NCBI GenBank assembly: GCA_963778945.1
Contig: CAVZWL010000009.1
Location: 150,310-214,309, forward strand
Reading direction: 5' to 3'
DNA from: Fen-1254 sp963778945
Lineage (GTDB): Bacteria > Bacteroidota > Ignavibacteria > UBA10030
Length of the DNA: 64,000 bases
Shown: piece by piece, positions 61,558 to 64,000 of the stretch
How positions within the stretch are numbered: position 1 is the stretch's first letter
How the letters are laid out: each line of letters begins with the position of its first letter
Program-made: the position numbers and the translations under genes
Notes under the pieces: generated by a model
What the model saw: only the letters and a program-made list of their open reading frames with translations
What the model was told of the DNA's origin: nothing
Databases searched by the model: none

Positions 61558-62468
61558 ATGAAAGCATCGAATATTCTCGGCACCATCGGCAATACTCCGC
61601 ATGTCCGGATACAAAGACTGTTCGGAAATACAGAGGTATGGATAAAACTGGAACGGGCAAATCCGGGAGGAAGCATCAAAGACCGCATCGGCCTGTCGAT
61701 GGTTGAGGACGCAGAAAGGCGCGGAATTTTGACAAAGGAAAGTGTTATCATCGAACCGACTTCCGGCAACACGGGAATCGGCCTGGCGATAGCAGCAGCC
61801 GTCAAAGGATACAAATTAATTATCGTAATGCCGGAATCTATGTCCCTCGAACGACGCAGGCTTTTAAAAGCATACGGTGCGGAACTGGAATTGACGCCGA
61901 GGGAAAAAGGGATGAAGGGAGCCATCGAACGGGTCAGGAACTTGCATCCCAAACGCCGCATGCATGGATTCCGCAGCAATTCGAAAATGAGGCGAATATA
62001 GAAATTCACCGCAAAACGACAGCACAAGAAATTCTTCAGGATTTTCCCGAAGGATTCGATATGCTTATATCCGGTGTCGGTACAGGCGGGCATATTACCG
62101 GCTGTGCGGAAGTTCTGAAAAAGATATTCCCGAAATTGAAAGTTTTTGCCGTAGAACCTGCCGCCTCGCCCGTAATCAGCGGAGGCAAGCCCGGACCGCA
62201 TCCGCTGCAAGGACTTGGTGCAGGATTTATTCCTAAAAATCTTCATACCGATCTTCTCGATGGGGCTGTTCAAATTACAAAAGAAGAGGCATTCGAATAT
62301 ACCCTTCGCTGCGCACGCGAAGAAGGCATTTTGATCGGAATTTCCAGCGGCGCCGCGCTTGCAGCAGTTGCCAAGAAAATCCCGGAATTGCCGAAAGGAG
62401 GGCGAATTCTTACCTTTTGCTACGATACCGGTGAGCGATACCTGTCCGTCGAGGGTCTCTTCCCCTAA
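61558..62468 (+). CDS. cysK: Cysteine synthase (O-acetylserine sulfhydrylase), frameshifted
   Basis: PLP enzyme that joins O-acetylserine with sulfide. PLP lysine in NPGGSIKDRIGLSM, phosphate-binding TSGNTGIGLA, GVGTGGHITG and a C-terminal GISSGAALAAV. The frame changes near nt 61940 (one extra A); the joined middle reads ASQTPHAWIPQQFENEANIE. About 303 residues. It forms an operon with cysE. CysM-type specificity cannot be excluded from sequence alone. Confidence 0.92.
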
Positions 62469-62587
62469 AAGAAGCGATTTTAATTCGTTTCTATTTTGAA
62501 AAGACTTTTCATTGTCTTATTTTGTGTTAATCACAAGAGGCAAAGAAGAGTCTTTTTTATTTATCCAATCACATTCCGGAGGCACTC

Positions 62588-63422
62588 ATGGATCTGAAGG
62601 GGAAAAAATGCTGTCGTCACAGGCGGGGCAATGGGAATCGGTCTTGCAACATGCAAACGGCTCTTGCAGGAAGGAGCTGTTGTTACGGTGTGGGACCTCA
62701 ATCGGCCTGCGCTTAAAAAAGCAAAAGAGGAATTATCCTCTCTCGGAAAAGTGTTTGTTCACCCATGCGATGTTACCGATAAAGTAACAATCGGGAAACT
62801 TGTTAAGACAGCCCGTAAGGAAATGGGACGCATTGATATTCTCGTGAACAACGCGGGTTATGTTTCCGGCGGAGACTTTTTGGAACGTCCGCTGAAGAAC
62901 TGGGAAAAAACGGTCGATGTAAATTTGAATGCACTCCTGTTTACGATGTATGAAATATTGCCTGAAATGTACGAACGCGACTGCGGCTTTATCGTGAATA
63001 TTTCTTCCGCGGCCGGAACGATCGGCGTTCCGAATCTTGCAGTTTATTGTGCGACGAAATGGGGAGTTTGGGGATTGACCGAGTCGCTGCGCTTTGAAGC
63101 GCTGAGCCGCGGCAAGAAGGGAGTAAAATTTGCTTCGATCCATCCCGGATACATTGCCACGGGAATGTTTGAGGGTGCGAAACTCGGCATACCGGGCAGG
63201 TGGATTGTCCCGACGGTAAAAAATCACGATGTTATTGCCAGGGCAATTGTGGAGTCTGCACTGAAGAAAGAAAAATATTCTCCCAAGCGTCCGCAGACAA
63301 TAAACATGAATCTCCGCTTTCGTGCGCTCATGCCCGACTCGTGGTTCCAGAAATTTTTAATCGTCATGGGTGTAACCGGCAGCATGAAAACATGGGAAGG
63401 AAGAAAAACTGAAAAACAGTAA
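62588..63422 (+). CDS. SDR-family oxidoreductase (N-terminal frameshift)
   Basis: About 278 residues. A GGAGG site precedes ATG 62588 (MDLKGKNAVV). One extra A in an A6 run near nt 62607 breaks the frame before the NAD(P)-binding TGGAMGIG. Later motifs are DILVNNAGYVSG, the catalytic Ser in NISSAAGTIG, and YCATKWGVWG (YxxxK). The C-terminal extension with a hydrophobic patch resembles membrane-associated short-chain dehydrogenases. Substrate unknown. Confidence 0.85.
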
Positions 63423-63500
63423 ATGGTGAATGGTAAACTGTAAACAGTGAACTGCAAACAGTAAACAGTAAAAAGTAAAAAGATAACAGATAACTGAAGA
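63423..63500. repeat. Low-complexity AAACAGTAAA words
   Basis: Words such as GTAAACAGT, GTAAAAAGT and GTGAACTGC repeat after the SDR gene; this is the complement type of the TTTACTATT words at 29.1 kb. Confidence 0.6.
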
Positions 63501-63558
63501 ACTAAAGAACTCTTTAACATTAAACCGCAGCACGGCAGAACGATGAACGGGTAAAAAT

Positions 63559-64000
63559 ATGGCAAAACGAAAAGTAACCATCTCTACGAATCCCGCAACG
63601 GGAGAAGTAATCGGCAAAACGCCGGAACAGACAGTCGATGAACTGGAGCATGCTGTCGTTCGTGCAAAAATTGCACAGGCAATGTGGGCATCCTTAAACT
63701 TTCAAGAACGCAAAAAACATTTATTGAAAATCCGCGATTATATCGTAGAGCATACGGACCGGATTGCGGAAGTCATAGCAAAAGACACAGGCAAGACAAA
63801 AATGGATGCACTCAGCACGGAAGTTCTGACCGTTCCGATGGCGCTGACCTATTACGTATCGCATGCGAATAAAATATTGAAAAGGAAAAAACTCCACGGC
63901 GGAAGCATTCTTACGATCAATAAACGATCCTATGTGGATCGGGTGCCGGTCGGCGTTGTGGGTATATATCAGCCCGTGCGAATTATCCATTTGCCATTCC
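63559..64000 (+). CDS. Aldehyde dehydrogenase, N-terminal part (runs off the window)
   Basis: NAD(P)-dependent aldehyde oxidation family. The visible N-terminus has ISTNPATGEVIGKTPE, AMWASLNFQERKKHLLKIRD, and IAKDTGKTKMDALSTEVL, then VGVVGI. The following ISPWNYPFAIP motif is broken by two extra bases near nt 63970-63985. The catalytic Cys lies beyond the window. Confidence 0.88.
   Translation, partial: MAKRKVTISTNPATGEVIGKTPEQTVDELEHAVVRAKIAQAMWASLNFQERKKHLLKIRDYIVEHTDRIAEVIAKDTGKTKMDALSTEVLTVPMALTYYVSHANKILKRKKLHGGSILTINKRSYVDRVPVGVVGIYQPVRIIHLPF

Noticed and set aside
62498..62560. Terminator candidate after cysK
   Set aside because: AAGACT and AGTCTT are over 40 bp apart, so the stem is too weak to call even though a T-run follows.

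Overview
The window looks like chromosomal DNA from an uncultured, diderm bacterium of the FCB superphylum (Bacteroidota/Ignavibacteria/KSB1-like). The main reasons are a type IX secretion (Por) sorting tail with a YPNPFNPTT motif on a large surface protein, a CMP-KDO synthetase (outer-membrane LPS), a secretin, and the general mix of genes. The placement is inference from gene content. GC is moderate.

Layout. 0-8.1 kb: type IV pilus/type II-like assembly genes (PilT-like ATPase, a PilM+PilN fusion, a PilO(+PilP-like) protein, a PilQ secretin), then a lipoprotein made of about 90-residue repeats. 8.1-16.6 kb (minus strand): hemL, hemB, a badly frameshifted membrane glycosyltransferase-like gene with a helical tail, a type-5 uracil-DNA glycosylase, an alpha/beta hydrolase and citrate synthase. 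16.8-31.8 kb: mainly housekeeping genes (NTF2-like and cupin proteins, NamZ, PlsC, GatC, KdsB, PyrG, a TPR lipoprotein, RecG, a NUDIX protein, a DUF1385 protein, PrfA, TadA). 32-48.8 kb: an accessory island bounded by intact and broken tRNA-Arg copies and shared repeat modules. It carries Fic, an Nmad2-like protein, a zinc-ribbon protein, a membrane-anchored helical protein, a type I restriction-modification set (hsdM, hsdS, an AAA ATPase, hsdR), a YgjP-like metallopeptidase and a U32 peptidase. 49-51 kb: a DinJ/YafQ toxin-antitoxin pair, a secreted H-type lectin, tRNA-Asp and an IS3 remnant. 51.5-57.9 kb: a very large LamG/GLUG-repeat T9SS cargo gene with a 1,112-bp tandem duplication. 58-60.4 kb: a reverse-transcriptase remnant and an intact IS1634-type element. 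60.4-64 kb: a cysteine biosynthesis operon (cysE, cysK-type) behind a probable cysteine-rich leader peptide, then an SDR oxidoreductase and the start of an aldehyde dehydrogenase.

Sequence quality. Many conserved, normally essential genes (pyrG, recG, hemL, hemB) carry single-base frameshifts. Most are one-base insertions, so I read them as consensus errors rather than real decay. Each affected gene is annotated across the shift.

Non-coding signal is rich: a 35-bp hairpin element inserted in the T-loop of a tRNA-Arg copy and also nested in a dispersed 155-bp element; 70-bp tandem repeats; word-like TAGTTC-type low-complexity tracts between many genes; and a leaderless-looking Cys-Cys-Cys leader ORF upstream of cysE.
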